Assembly: GCA_050946275.1 (NCBI GenBank)
Contig: JBMNUM010000007.1
Location: 1 to 64,000, forward strand
DNA: 64,000 nt
Reading direction: 5' to 3'
Origin: JBMNUM01 sp050946275
GTDB lineage: Bacteria; Actinomycetota; Coriobacteriia; Coriobacteriales; CADBOM01
Position numbers and translations under genes: made by a program. The stretch's first letter is position 1. Each line of letters opens with the position of its first letter. Of the stretch, positions 12,006 through 22,500 are shown one piece after another. A model generated the notes under the pieces. That model was not told the origin of the DNA and ran no database searches. It was given only the letters and a program-made list of their open reading frames with translations.

Positions 12006-14031
12006 GAGGCCCAGGAGGAAGCAGTCTGGAACGCGCCGCAAGATCAATCCGGCGACGCTTCCTCTCGGCGTGATCAAGGTCTCACGCGAGGGATTCGGAT
12101 TCGTTGACTGTCCCGAGGGAAGCTTCTTCATTCCACCCCATGGCATCCACGGGGCGATGGACGGCGATACGGTCCGTGTCCGTCCTCGCTCATCGCATTG
12201 GCGCGCCCAGGCGCAGGGGCGGTCGGCCGGGTCGAGAGCGAAGGCGCCGGTTGGAGCGGTGCACTGCGTTGTCGAGAGAGCGTCCGACTCCCTCGTCGGC
12301 ATATTCAGCGTAGTTGATGGAACCGGCTTCGTGATGCCCCAGGACCGTCGCATCGACTATCTGGTCAAGGCTCGGGTGAGGCCGGATCTCACCGTTTCAG
12401 ATGGCGATATCGTGGTCGTGCGCCTCGAGACGTTCGCCTCGCGTCACGAGTCTCCGAGCGGGGTGGTCGAGCGCGTTCTCGGCCGGGTGGGGGACCCGGG
12501 CATCCAAGAGGAGATCATCGCCGCGCGCCATGGACTCGAGACGGAGTTCCCCCAAGAGGCCCTCGACGAGGCGGAGGCGAGCAGGCTCGACATCGATGCC
12601 GCCTTGCGCGAGCCGGATCGACGTGACTTGCGGGATCGATTCGTTCTCACGATCGACCCCGTCGATGCGAGGGATTTCGACGACGCCCTCTCGGTGGACT
12701 ACGTTGACGGGGTGATGAGGCTGGGTGTCCATATTGCGGACGTCTCGTCGTACGTCGCGTGGGATAGCGCCCTCGACCGCGAGGCGCGCAAGCGCACGAC
12801 GAGCACGTATTTCCCCAACCGCGTGATTCCCATGCTCCCCGAGAAGCTCAGCAACGGCCTGTGCTCGCTCAATCCAGGCGAGGACCGCCTGGCCTTCACG
12901 GTTGATATCTACCTCGACGGGGGATGCAACGTTATCGAAAGCGACCTATATCCAAGCGTTATCCGCTCCGACGTGCGTCTCGATTACGATTCGGTGCAGG
13001 TCATGTTCGACGGTGGCGCCGATTATCCCGACGAGCAGCTCCGCATCGTGCTCGGGACGCTGCGCAAAGTGGGCAAGACGCTTTTCCGCAAGCGCATCAA
13101 GCGCGGTGCACTCGACTTCTCGTCGCACGAGCTCAAGGTCCGGTTCGATGAGGAGGGCGCTCCCTGCGACATCGTCATGCGGCAGCGCACCGAGGCGACC
13201 GACCTCATCGAGGAGGCCATGATCTTGGCAAACGAGGTCGTGGCATCGCACATGCTCGAGGCCGATGCGTCCATGGTCTACCGCATCCACGAGGAGCCGA
13301 ATCTCTCGTCGCTCGAGGAAACCGTGCCCGTGTTGCGTCAATTCGGCTACGCTTCGCAAGGCGCTCCGATCACGAGCAGGCAGATTCAGGATGTCCTCGA
13401 CGAGGCGCGGGGCACTCCCGAGGAGGATCTCGTGAGCATGGTCTTGCTACGAGCCATGAAGCAGGCGGTCTATCGCAGCTCGTTCACCACGCATTACGGT
13501 CTTGCCTCAGATGGCTACACCCACTTCACGTCGCCGATCAGGCGATATCCGGACCTGCTCGCGCATCGCCTGCTGCGGCTGCGGTTGTTCGAGGAGCGCA
13601 TGGTGTCGGGCGAGGTGAAGAAGGGCTCTCCCTATCCGCCGGCCATCGCGGGGCTGAAGGGCATGTTCGGGCAACTCGATTACCTGTGCGATCATTCGTC
13701 GCGCATGGAGCGCGAGGCCGAGCAGGCCTCCATCGAGGCGCTCGACGTGAAGATCTGCGAGTACATGGAGCAGTTCGTGGGGGAGGAGTTCCGCGGCGTC
13801 ATCGCCAATGTGCTGCGGTTCGGGTTCTTCGTGCGCATCGATAACGGATGCGAGGGGCTCGTCCCGATTCGCGACCTCGACGGGTGGTTCGAATACGACG
13901 AAGAGCTCCGCGTGCTGCGCAAGGAGGACTCGGCGCGTCCCGTCGAGTACCATCTGGGCCAGCGCGTGAAGGTCAGGCTCGTGGAGTCGGATACGCGCTC
14001 GGGCCAGCTGACGTTCGCCCTCGCGAAATGA
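11992..14031 (+). CDS. rnr: Ribonuclease R (RNB-family 3'-5' exoribonuclease)
   Basis: Processive exoribonuclease able to degrade structured RNA; in other bacteria it works with tmRNA-SmpB to remove nonstop mRNAs. The 679-residue product has a basic N-terminus, cold-shock-type OB folds, the RNB catalytic core (TIDPVDARDFDDALSV, about 219-234, with the metal-binding aspartates), THFTSPIRRYPDL, and a C-terminal S1 domain (about 595-679). The ATG at 11992 is chosen because AGGAGG lies 5 nt upstream and the protein then begins with the usual basic stretch. It overlaps the protease gene and sits two genes upstream of ssrA, right before smpB, which supports a quality-control role. Confidence 0.95.
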   Translation: MARSRRPRRKQSGTRRKINPATLPLGVIKVSREGFGFVDCPEGSFFIPPHGIHGAMDGDTVRVRPRSSHWRAQAQGRSAGSRAKAPVGAVHCVVERASDSLVGIFSVVDGTGFVMPQDRRIDYLVKARVRPDLTVSDGDIVVVRLETFASRHESPSGVVERVLGRVGDPGIQEEIIAARHGLETEFPQEALDEAEASRLDIDAALREPDRRDLRDRFVLTIDPVDARDFDDALSVDYVDGVMRLGVHIADVSSYVAWDSALDREARKRTTSTYFPNRVIPMLPEKLSNGLCSLNPGEDRLAFTVDIYLDGGCNVIESDLYPSVIRSDVRLDYDSVQVMFDGGADYPDEQLRIVLGTLRKVGKTLFRKRIKRGALDFSSHELKVRFDEEGAPCDIVMRQRTEATDLIEEAMILANEVVASHMLEADASMVYRIHEEPNLSSLEETVPVLRQFGYASQGAPITSRQIQDVLDEARGTPEEDLVSMVLLRAMKQAVYRSSFTTHYGLASDGYTHFTSPIRRYPDLLAHRLLRLRLFEERMVSGEVKKGSPYPPAIAGLKGMFGQLDYLCDHSSRMEREAEQASIEALDVKICEYMEQFVGEEFRGVIANVLRFGFFVRIDNGCEGLVPIRDLDGWFEYDEELRVLRKEDSARPVEYHLGQRVKVRLVESDTRSGQLTFALAK

Positions 14032-14106
14032 GTCGAGCAAGGCGGCCTCGGCCGGGTATTGCTAGAATAGAGACCCCTGAAGAACGAAACGTGATTTGGA
14101 AGATCG

Positions 14107-14586
14107 ATGGCCAAGAAGATTGACGATGGCAAGAAGAGCATAGCCCGCAATAGAAGGGCGTTTCACGACTACGACATCCTCGAGACCTTCGAGGCCGGCA
14201 TCGTGCTGACCGGAACCGAGGTTCGCTCGCTGCGCGACAACAACTGCCAGCTCACGGAGTGCTTCGTCATCATCCGCAAGAACGAGGCTTGGGCCGTCGG
14301 CATCCATATCTCGCCGTATCGCAACGGCAGCTACTCCAACGTCAATCCCGACCGGAACCGCAAGCTGCTCTTGCACAAGAAGCAGATCCGGCACCTGCTC
14401 GAGAAGACCCGCGAGAAGGGCATGTCAATCGTTCCGCTCGAGATGTACTTCGACAAGAACGGCCGCGTGAAGGTCGAGATCGGACTCGCCAAGGGTCGCA
14501 AGCTCCATGACAAGCGCGACGCCATGGCAAAGCGCGACGCAAAGCGCGAGATGGAGCGCGCCCTCAAGGAGCGCAACCGCTATTGA
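14107..14586 (+). CDS. smpB: SsrA-binding protein SmpB
   Basis: Small basic protein that binds tmRNA and delivers it to stalled ribosomes. At 159 residues the length is normal. Recognised by ARNRRAFHDYDILETFEAG, GTEVRSLRDNN, and the basic C-terminal tail GRKLHDKRDAMAKRDAKRE, which occupies the mRNA channel. Starts with MAKKIDDGKK after GGAAG. The 75-nt gap after rnr contains TAGAAT, which may be a -10 element. ssrA itself lies 0.7 kb downstream. Confidence 0.97.
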   Translation: MAKKIDDGKKSIARNRRAFHDYDILETFEAGIVLTGTEVRSLRDNNCQLTECFVIIRKNEAWAVGIHISPYRNGSYSNVNPDRNRKLLLHKKQIRHLLEKTREKGMSIVPLEMYFDKNGRVKVEIGLAKGRKLHDKRDAMAKRDAKREMERALKERNRY

Positions 14587-14687
14587 TTTTTTGTTGTGGT
14601 GCTCGCCGATTCGTTGACTTTGGTGATGTTGCACCGGACAATGATTTCAAGGCAGGGAAAGCTGGAATCCCGTTGGAAGGAGTCCCC

Positions 14688-15152
14688 ATGAAGAAGAAAT
14701 TCCTCCCGCTTTTTGCAGTCCTGTTCGCGTTCGTGTTCGCCCTTGCGCTCGCTGGATGCGGAGGGTCGTCCGATAAGGCCGCCGACGACACAGCGTCGGA
14801 TGCCGGTGCCGCCGTGGAGCAAGCTGCCGACGACGCAACGGCGGATGCCGCTGCCGCCGATGATAAGTATGCCGACGTGAACGCTGATCTCAAGGCGATT
14901 GGCGACAGGCTGCTGCCTTTGTCAGATGAGTTCTGCGAAACCGTCGAGCAGGCCAAGACCGCCGATGATCCGAGCGAACTCATCGCCAAGGCGAACTCTC
15001 TGAGCGGCGAGCTCAACGAGATTTCGGCTGACATCCAGAAGATCGACCAGTCGACTCTCACGGACGCGGATCTGGCATATCTCAACGATGTGCTCATGCC
15101 GTCGCTCAACAAGATGCTCGACAGTGCCACTGATATGCTCGACCTGATTTAG
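14688..15152 (+). CDS. Small lipoprotein of unknown function
   Basis: A 154-residue predicted lipoprotein: basic n-region MKKK, hydrophobic core, and lipobox LALAGCGG, giving a lipid-modified cysteine near residue 22. After an Ala/Asp-rich linker (about 25-60) the rest is charged and mainly helical, with no domain I recognise. The ATG at 14688 is preceded by GAAGGAG. A frame opening further upstream at 14583 lacks these features. It lies between smpB and ssrA without clear functional link. Confidence 0.8.
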   Translation: MKKKFLPLFAVLFAFVFALALAGCGGSSDKAADDTASDAGAAVEQAADDATADAAAADDKYADVNADLKAIGDRLLPLSDEFCETVEQAKTADDPSELIAKANSLSGELNEISADIQKIDQSTLTDADLAYLNDVLMPSLNKMLDSATDMLDLI

Positions 15153-15200
15153 AGATCGAATTCGGGCTTAAGCCCACATGATTCGATTGGAAGCCGTTCG

Positions 15201-15225
15201 CCCGGCACGCGTGACGCGTGCCGGG
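15201..15225. terminator. Perfect 11-bp-arm hairpin after the lipoprotein gene
   Basis: Arms CCCGGCACGCG (15201-15211) and CGCGTGCCGGG (15215-15225) with loop TGA. There is no T-run, so it may be a weak terminator or an mRNA-stabilising hairpin. It overlaps the -35 region proposed for ssrA. Confidence 0.4.
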
Positions 15226-15239
15226 CGGCGTGCTATACT
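15211..15239 (+). promoter_or_regulatory. Putative ssrA promoter
   Basis: GTGACG (15211-15216) and TATACT (15234-15239) are separated by exactly 17 bp. Transcription would begin near 15246, leaving a leader of about 55 nt to be removed by RNase P at the mature tmRNA 5' end. The -35 element overlaps the palindromic hairpin at 15201-15225. Confidence 0.5.
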
Positions 15240-15301
15240 GCACAATCCGCACGAGTTGCGAATGCACCTTGATAACGTCGGAAAGGCGCTATCCCCATTC
15301 C

Positions 15302-15667
15302 GGGGGCGACTGGTTTCGACATGATAGCTATGAGGGAGGAAGCAGGTCGTGGTCTCCTCGCCACGTTAAACAGGGGTACCGTCAAATTTAATTGACAAGA
15401 CTCAGAACCAGGGCGCTTATGCCCTCGCTGCCTAATTAAATAGGTAGCCGTCAATCCGCGGTTCTCTCCCGTCCGCGGTGCGACGTCGCTCAGGGAGATG
15501 CCCCCGGGCACGTAGTCCGTATGGCTCGGGGAAAGATTGAACGGACTAGAGAGCGCGAGGATTGTCTGCGCACCGCCGCGTGATCGAAGCTGAAGCACAG
15601 ACTGAGCCTGGAGATGCCTCCCAGGTGGCTACCATGGACCGGAGTTCGATTCTCCGCGCCTCCACCA
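15302..15667 (+). ncRNA. ssrA: Transfer-messenger RNA (tmRNA)
   Basis: A 366-nt tmRNA. The 5' end GGGGGCGACTGGTTTCGAC pairs with the 3' end CGCCTCC followed by the encoded ACCA. The T-arm reads GGAGTTCGATTCTCC. The tag reading frame starts near 15394 and encodes DKTQNQGAYALAA before TAA (15433-15435); with the charged alanine, the added tag would be ADKTQNQGAYALAA, ending in the protease-recognised ALAA. It lies near smpB and rnr. Confidence 0.97.
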
Positions 15668-15739
15668 TCGGATTCGAAGACCGCGCTTCTGGCGCGGTCT
15701 TCTCATATCCGATGGCGGAGGCACGTCGAATACCTTGGG
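15658..15739 (+). repeat. Copy 1 of an 82-bp direct repeat made of the tmRNA 3' end plus its terminator
   Basis: Starts with the last 10 nt of tmRNA (GCCTCCACCA) and runs through the terminator and a second stretch ending CCTTGGG. Copy 2 lies 152 bp downstream at 15810-15891 with only scattered mismatches; the run GGCGCGGTCTTCTCATATCC is identical in both. The interval between the copies holds a hairpin (GGGAGCGC, loop TGA, near 15737-15755) and a 10-bp-arm palindrome AAAATGAGCC/GGCTCATTTT near 15767-15789. Confidence 0.8.
15679..15704 (+). terminator. tmRNA terminator
   Basis: GACCGCGC (15679-15686) pairs with GCGCGGTC (15692-15699), followed by TTCTC, 12 nt after the tmRNA 3' end. The same hairpin recurs 152 bp downstream as part of the direct repeat. 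Confidence 0.7.
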
Positions 15740-15809
15740 AGCGCTGAAGCGCTCCCGACCTCGCTGAAAATGAGCCACCGGCTCATTTTCCGGGCGCTCG
15801 GTCCCCCTT

Positions 15810-15891
15810 GCCTCCACCATGAGATTCGCAAGCCGCGCTTCCGGCGCGGTCTTCTCATATCCGATGGCGGAGGCGCGTCGAATGCCTTGGG
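15810..15891 (+). repeat. Copy 2 of the tmRNA-tail direct repeat
   Basis: Matches 15658-15739 at an offset of exactly 152 bp: it repeats GCCTCCACCA, the terminator hairpin and the CATATCCGATGGCGGAGGC segment. It is followed by GGGCAAGCT/AGCTTGCCC, a hairpin in the same relative place as that after copy 1 but with a different stem sequence. No tRNA-like or tmRNA body precedes copy 2. Confidence 0.8.
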
Positions 15892-15933
15892 CAAGCTAAA
15901 GCTTGCCCGCGCTTGCGCGTCCTTCTTGTGGCG

Positions 15934-16335
15934 TTACTCCTCGTGGGGTGTTTCGGTTGAGTCCGGGTTCGGGGTGCCGAGGAATCTGATTTGGCCCTTT
16001 GCCGATGATGCGGTCACCTTGAGGGTGTAGTCTCCCTGCTCGACGCCGATCTGCACGGGCATCTTCGTTTCCTCATCGAACGTTGCCTCGAAAACGACCT
16101 GCTCTTCCGCGTCTTCGAGAGCAACATCGACAGAGCCCGATTCGAGCGCCGGGGTTGCCAGGAACATGCCGGCGGCATCGATGGAGAGCGGTGCGGTCTC
16201 CTCCCCGCTGAAGGCGTTTTGCGCGTCGAGGAGCACATCGTGTTCGGAGGATGCCTCGAGCACCGATGCAGCACCGCATCCTGCGATAAACAATGCGAAC
16301 AGGACGGTGATGGCGAACAGCGATAGCCACCTCAT
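15934..16335 (-). CDS. Putative lipoprotein of unknown function
   Basis: A 133-residue predicted lipoprotein transcribed on the minus strand, convergent with ssrA. The start at 16335 gives MRWLSLFAITVLFALFIAGC, a compact signal peptide with lipobox FIAGC. A longer in-frame start at 16401 would bury this signal 22 residues inside the protein and is not preferred. The mature part looks like an all-beta domain ending in a Pro/Glu-rich tail; I do not recognise the family. The upstream region holds two copies of AATATGCA 32 bp apart. Confidence 0.7.
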   Translation of the reverse strand: MRWLSLFAITVLFALFIAGCGAASVLEASSEHDVLLDAQNAFSGEETAPLSIDAAGMFLATPALESGSVDVALEDAEEQVVFEATFDEETKMPVQIGVEQGDYTLKVTASSAKGQIRFLGTPNPDSTETPHEE

Positions 16336-16548
16336 GTCTCGTTTTCCAATATGCAATTCGAAATCCTTTATCTCGATGAAATATGCAGTTGTCTGCAGCA
16401 AATCATTAGTCAGGTGTTTCTATTGTAGGACAACAGGAGTAAACTTTACTGCGTATGTATTCTTTCATGGAAACGACTTCCGTGAATCGAGGGTTTATCG
16501 CTGTAGGAAAGCTGGGGGGTTATGCAGATTCAACGGATATAGCCACGC

Positions 16549-19500
16549 GTGTTGGCCGCATTCCTTCTCGTTGCGGCGCTCGTTCCCATCGGGATGGGCG
16601 TTGCGTTCGCCGAACCCGACGGAGCGGGTTCCGAATCAACGGAAATCATCGAGAACCCTGCGACGTCAAATGACGACTCCACGGCGGAGCCATCGGCTGA
16701 AGGAGACCAGTCCGTCGATGGCGAGATGGGCGATTCTAGCGGGGACTCCCAGCCAGATGGCGCAGCGGGGCAGCAGGCCGCCGACGGCGAAGCCGCTGAG
16801 CAGGATGCCGAGTCGGAGACCCCCGCCGCCGGCGAGGCATCGTTCGAGCTGTTCGAGGACATAGCCTCCGGCACCCTCGCCAACGACTGGCAATGGAAAC
16901 TCGTCTCGGGCGAGGAGGACGGCGAGACCGTCTACAAGCTCACCTTTGAGTACACCGGCACGGCGGACCCTGTCCCCGCGCTCGCGATTCCCGAGAACTT
17001 CATCGAGGGCATTGCCAATGATCTGGGCGAGAACAAGGATAAGATCACCAAGATCGAGGTGCCCGAGGGTGCGACGACGATAGGCACGAACGCATTCAAG
17101 GACATGCCTGCTCTCGAGGACGTTGAGCTTCCCAAGACGCTGACGGCCATCGGCGATGAGGCGTTCAGGGGATGCGACAAGCTCGAGACCGTCAATCTCG
17201 AGGACACCAAGATCAAGGATGCCTCGAAGTCGATGTTCCAAAACTGCTCGTCTCTCAAGGGTGTCAAGTTCCCGTCGACGCTCACCCGCATCCTGGCGGA
17301 TGCTTTCAACGGCTGCTCGTCGCTCAAGACCGCGGATTTCTCAGATGTGACAGGGCTCACCGTCGTCCGTGCCAACGCGTTCAGGGACTCCGGTCTCGAG
17401 AGCATCGACATCCCGGACAGCATCACCTCGATTCAAGAATCCGTCTTCGAAGGTTGCAAGTCGCTCAAGACAGCCAGCATGCCGGCGCTCTCGTATCTGA
17501 ACAGCAATCTGTCCGACGAGAAGCGCCTCTTCGCGAACTGCTCGGCGCTCGAGGAGCTCACGTTCCACCCGGTGAGCAGGAGTGTTTATAGCCGGGCCAA
17601 CCTCCCCGACCAGGTTCTGATCGGCGACAACTCCCTCAAGAAGCTCGACCTGTCCGGTTATTCCAACTACAGCTACGGGTTCAAGCTCCAGGACAACAGC
17701 ACGTCCCTGAAGCTCTTCGGCAACAACGACCTCTCCAAGCTCGAGGAGATCGTGCTGCCCACCAGCACGAACGTCACCATCGGCAACGGCGTGTTCTCGG
17801 GCAAGACCGGCCTCAAGAGCCTGGACGTCTTCACGAATCCGCAGAGCGTCACATCAATCGGCACGAGCGCCTTCGAGAATTCGGGTCTGACGAAGGCGGA
17901 CCTCTCCGACTGGACGAACTCGAGTCTCACGACGATTCCCGAGAATGCATTCGCGAACTGCAAGAATCTCTCGGAGGTCGTCATACCCGCCAACATCACG
18001 ACCCTCGGCAAGCAGGCGTTCGCAAACGACCCCGAGCTCAAATCGGTCGCGGTCAACTCCAAGACGCTCACGAGCGTGGACAAGACCGTATTCGACGGCA
18101 CGGTCAACGACATGACCATCACCATCGGCAAGGACGTCGAGCAGCTGACGGCGAACTTCTTCGTGGTCGCACCCGAATCGGCGAAGATCAAGTTCGAGGG
18201 CGAGTCGATCATCAAGATAGACCCCGCGACGTACAGCGGCGGACTCCGCCCTCTGAAGGACCTCGGGGGAACGTACTGGGTCACCGAGGAAGGCGTGCTC
18301 TACAAGCTCGATGACGACGGGACGGCGTCGCTCGCGTACGTCCCCGACGACCTCGAGAGCTACACGGTGCCCGAGACCCTCACCACGACGACGGATGCCG
18401 GCGTGCCGGGCGCCACGTACACGGTCGACCGCATGAAGGCGCACGCCGTGCATCACGCGCCGAGTCTCACCTCCCTCACGTTCGAGGCGCCCCAGAACGT
18501 CATCATCGAGCCCTCCGCGTTCTCCGGTCGCTCGACGTCGAGTGACGCGAAGGGGCTCACGGTCAATGGAAAGACCGAGATCGATCCTGATGATTTCGCG
18601 CTCGTCTCCATCATCTGCGACTACCCGTTGAAGAGCGATGTGACGGGCAGCAACCTCGTTCCCACCATCACGAGCACGGCAGAGAACCCCGATGGCTCGC
18701 TGGCCGTGAAAACGATGATCGTCGTTTCGGAAAAGGCCCCCGGAGAAGACGATATCTACCACTACAAGACGGGCGAGGAGGCGATATACACCATAGCGAT
18801 CAGGAACGGGGACAACGTCATGGATGATGTGGTCCGCGTTTACATCTCCTACGACAACTCCGGGCAGAACATGGGATCGTTCCCGCCCGGCGAGTACACG
18901 ATCGTCAACTCCACGCCCCCGTACAACAAGTATCCTGTCAAGGTGGTCGAGACCGGTGCGAAGGGCGTCTACTACTACGAGATCACGGGCATCCAGCCCG
19001 GTGAGACGCTGGCGTTCAATTGCCATACCCTCTATCCCCATCCCAACACGTCCGGCGGCACCATGCACATCTGGACCACGACCTTGACCGCCGAGGAGGC
19101 GGCTGCCCAGGAGGGCAGGCTCATCAATCCGACCGACTACATGCAGCTCGAGTGGACGACGACGCCCATCACCTACGACCTGGAGAAGAACCGCTCCTAC
19201 GTGTGGGGCTATCCCAATGGGACGAGCAGCTCCGGCGTCAACCAGAACGCCTCCATCAAGGTGAACAACTCGGGCGAGGCGACCGTCGCCAATCTCGCGT
19301 TCACCATCAACGAGAAGAACCACGAGGGAAGCTCGGCGGTGAGCCAGGGCGGCGACTACATCCGATGGGTCCAATACGAGGACATCGTCGATCTCCCCGA
19401 TGAGCTCTCCTGGCGTCCCGACGTCATCGAGGCCATCAAGAAAGGCGCGGGTAGCTCGGGCGGCAGCGACGGCTGGTGGATCGAAGATGGCTCGACATAC

Positions 19501-22500
19501 TGCGACTACAGCTGGTCCAGGACGACGGGAACCGTGAGCACCAAGGTCGTGAAGGTGCGCGCCGGTGGCAAGGTGTACGATCTGGCCCACATCTACGACA
19601 AGAACTCGTCGCGCAGCAACATCCTCGGCATCACGCCCGAGATCGTGGAGGTCGATGGCCAACAGAAGCTCAAGCTGACGTGGCGCATGAACAACCCCGT
19701 CCTCAACAGCTACGGATCGGCGGACAACGAGTATCCGATCCAGCAGTTCTACCTGCGCTTCGGCGACAACGTGATCCTCGCCGACGTCGACGCGGTCAAC
19801 GACCTGTTCGACGAGAACCCCGGCGCGACGGAATCGCCTCTCAAGGTGCACAACGACGCCACCGAGAAGCGGCACTACTCGTACAGTCCCGTGCAGACGG
19901 CCGAGGATGACGCGAGCGATCCCGTGGATGCGAATGCCGGCATGGACGTCACGAAGTTCTGGAGCTCGAACAGCAGCGGCTACGTCAAGGGCGGCACGTA
20001 CGATCCCGCGACGATTCGCATCAGCAACACGGGAATCATGGGCATCGACCAGTGGGGGTCGCTCGTGCAGGCGACTGGCGAGGATGGCAAACCGATGACC
20101 GATGAGCAGGGCAAGCCCGTCTACGAGAAGGACTCCAAGGGCCGTGACAAGACGAACGGCCGTATCGTGGAGGACACGCTTCCCACGATGCACTTCATCG
20201 AGCCCGGCAATATCGAGGCGATGCTCAATGCCACGACGACGGCTGGATCCGGCGCAGGCGCGCAGACCGTGCCCATCGGCGACTGGCTAACTATCACCAT
20301 TAGCAGCGCCACGCTGTGCACTCCCGGTCAGTACCAGCCGGTCGACGGTACGGACCAGAACAACAAGTACACGGTCGGCAATAACTCGAACATCCAGGCT
20401 GGGTCCGATGAGGGCGCCCGCGTCAAGGAGAAGGCCTCCTTCACGATCACGAAGACCGATGAGGGATCCATCACGGTCACGCTGGCCGGCGATACGATCG
20501 CGGAGAACAACAAGACCTACACGATAGGGGATGGCGGCGACTACGCGACGATCGAGGACCTGTTCGATGCCGTCGGGTTCTTCCCCACGCGCAACACAGC
20601 CTATAAGCTGACGTACGACGCCCCCGAGGGCTTCATGCTCAAGGCCGGGCAGATCTTGAACTTCGACCTGAAGAGCACGATGAAGACCACCCCGATGATG
20701 CTGACGTCGGATGCCAGGAACTACAACAGCGGCTCCTATGGCTCGAGCGCCCGCAACACTGCCACCGTCAAGGCAAACGTCGGGGGCACGCTCGTGACGC
20801 GCAACCCGTACACCGATTACCGCTACTGGAGCCACGAGCTGTATTTCTACAAGAACGGCTTCGTCGAGGGCTCGAACACCACCCTTTCGGGGAGCGAGAT
20901 CAAGGTCGACCAGGGCACCGTGCTCGACTTCTACCTCAACGGGTACACGAGCGGCAACACGCGCCTCTACGAGCATCAGCTCATGAGCGACTACATGGAC
21001 GGGGCGATGGTCGCTCTCGCCCCGGTCGCCCAGAACCCTGACCTGACGGCCCCGGATGGCTCCGCGCTCGAGACGTACACGTCCGGTGGCACCACCTACT
21101 GGCTGCTCAACAAGCCGGGAACGTACGAGAACGTCAAGATCGGCTCGACCTCGCGCAATGGGGCCGCCAGCTACGAGACGCGCACGCTCACGGTGAGCGA
21201 GACGGTCTCGGGAGGCAAGCGCACATCGCTCGCCACCTTCATCCAGTGGCAGCCGTGGGAGAACTGGGGAACCGGTGGCAACACGGCGGCACGCGTGTAC
21301 TACAAGGTTCTCGTGAGCGCCGAGGAGGCCGGCCTCATCACCGAAGGCGGTGACGAGAGCGATTCCTTCTCGATCAACAACAAGGCTTGGCTCGGCGACC
21401 ATCAGGGTCATCGCCTGTGGGATTGGCTCATCGGCGAGTACCAGGTCTACAGCATGGGCAAGCACATTGTCGATCCCGAGAACGGCAAGGGCGACGGCAC
21501 CGACACGACTGCGACAGGCGGCGGCCTCATCGACTACTCCCGCGTCCATGTGGGGGAGACCGTCACCTACCAGATGGAGGTCAACAACCTCACGCCGGTG
21601 CCCACGAAGCTGACCGGCAAGAGCCTCCGCGACGCCCTGCCCGACACGTACGGCGTGTTCGCCTGGACGCGCGGGGACGATTCCACGCCGGCCAACGTCG
21701 AGAACCTGCGCTACATCGCCACCGATGGCGTGACGATCACTGCCGGGACCGGGGATGACAAGGTCAATCTCGACACGCACGGCGGCACGAACCCCAACGA
21801 TACGTACTGGACCATCGTGCCGAGCACGAAGTCGAGGCAGCATCGCGATGGATCCACGATCACGACGCTCTCGCGCAACGGCGGCTACGACATCAACTGG
21901 AGCGACGACTTCGCCATCAACTTCAACGGGCACGGGTCGGTGAAGATCCTCGTCGACCTGAAGTTCCCCGAGCGGCCCGTGGATGGTGCATCCACGTGGG
22001 ACCAATACGTTGCCAAGGTACGGGGCGAGGAGCTCTACAACACCTTCTATGTGAATGGCCTGTGGGACGAGGTCTCCCATACCCTCGAGGCGACAGGCAA
22101 GCCCGTCCTGTACAAGGGAGTGTACGACACCGGCCTCACGACCCATGGAACGGGGACCTCAACGTATAGCGCATCGTACACGAGCAACAAGAGCCGGTAC
22201 TGGTATGCCAACGGAACGACCCCCTCGAGCTATTCCGACGAGGACCTCAAGGCCGAGACCGTCACCTACTACACGGTGCTCTACAACGGCAGCTTCGACC
22301 GCATGTACCTCTCGGACCTGCAAGATCAGCTGCCGAGGGGATTCACGTTCAACACCATGTCGAACTACTGCTACGGCGTCACCGACCTGACGGCTAGCAG
22401 CTGGTCGCAATATGGCTACGTTGGCTATGCATCGCCCTCGAGCACGAGGAGCACCACCAACACCGAGTACCCGAGCGAATCCTACAAGGTGGCGACCGTC

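Noticed and set aside
15629..15820. Minus-strand short frames antisense to the tmRNA tail and repeat
   Set aside because: They arise from the tmRNA 3' end and terminator and repeat only because the DNA repeats; there is no ribosome-binding site or family support.
16455..16673. A 72-codon frame upstream of and overlapping the giant surface-protein gene in another frame
   Set aside because: It crosses the signal-peptide codons out of frame and resembles nothing. A frameshift joining it to the large frame would not restore a better signal peptide.
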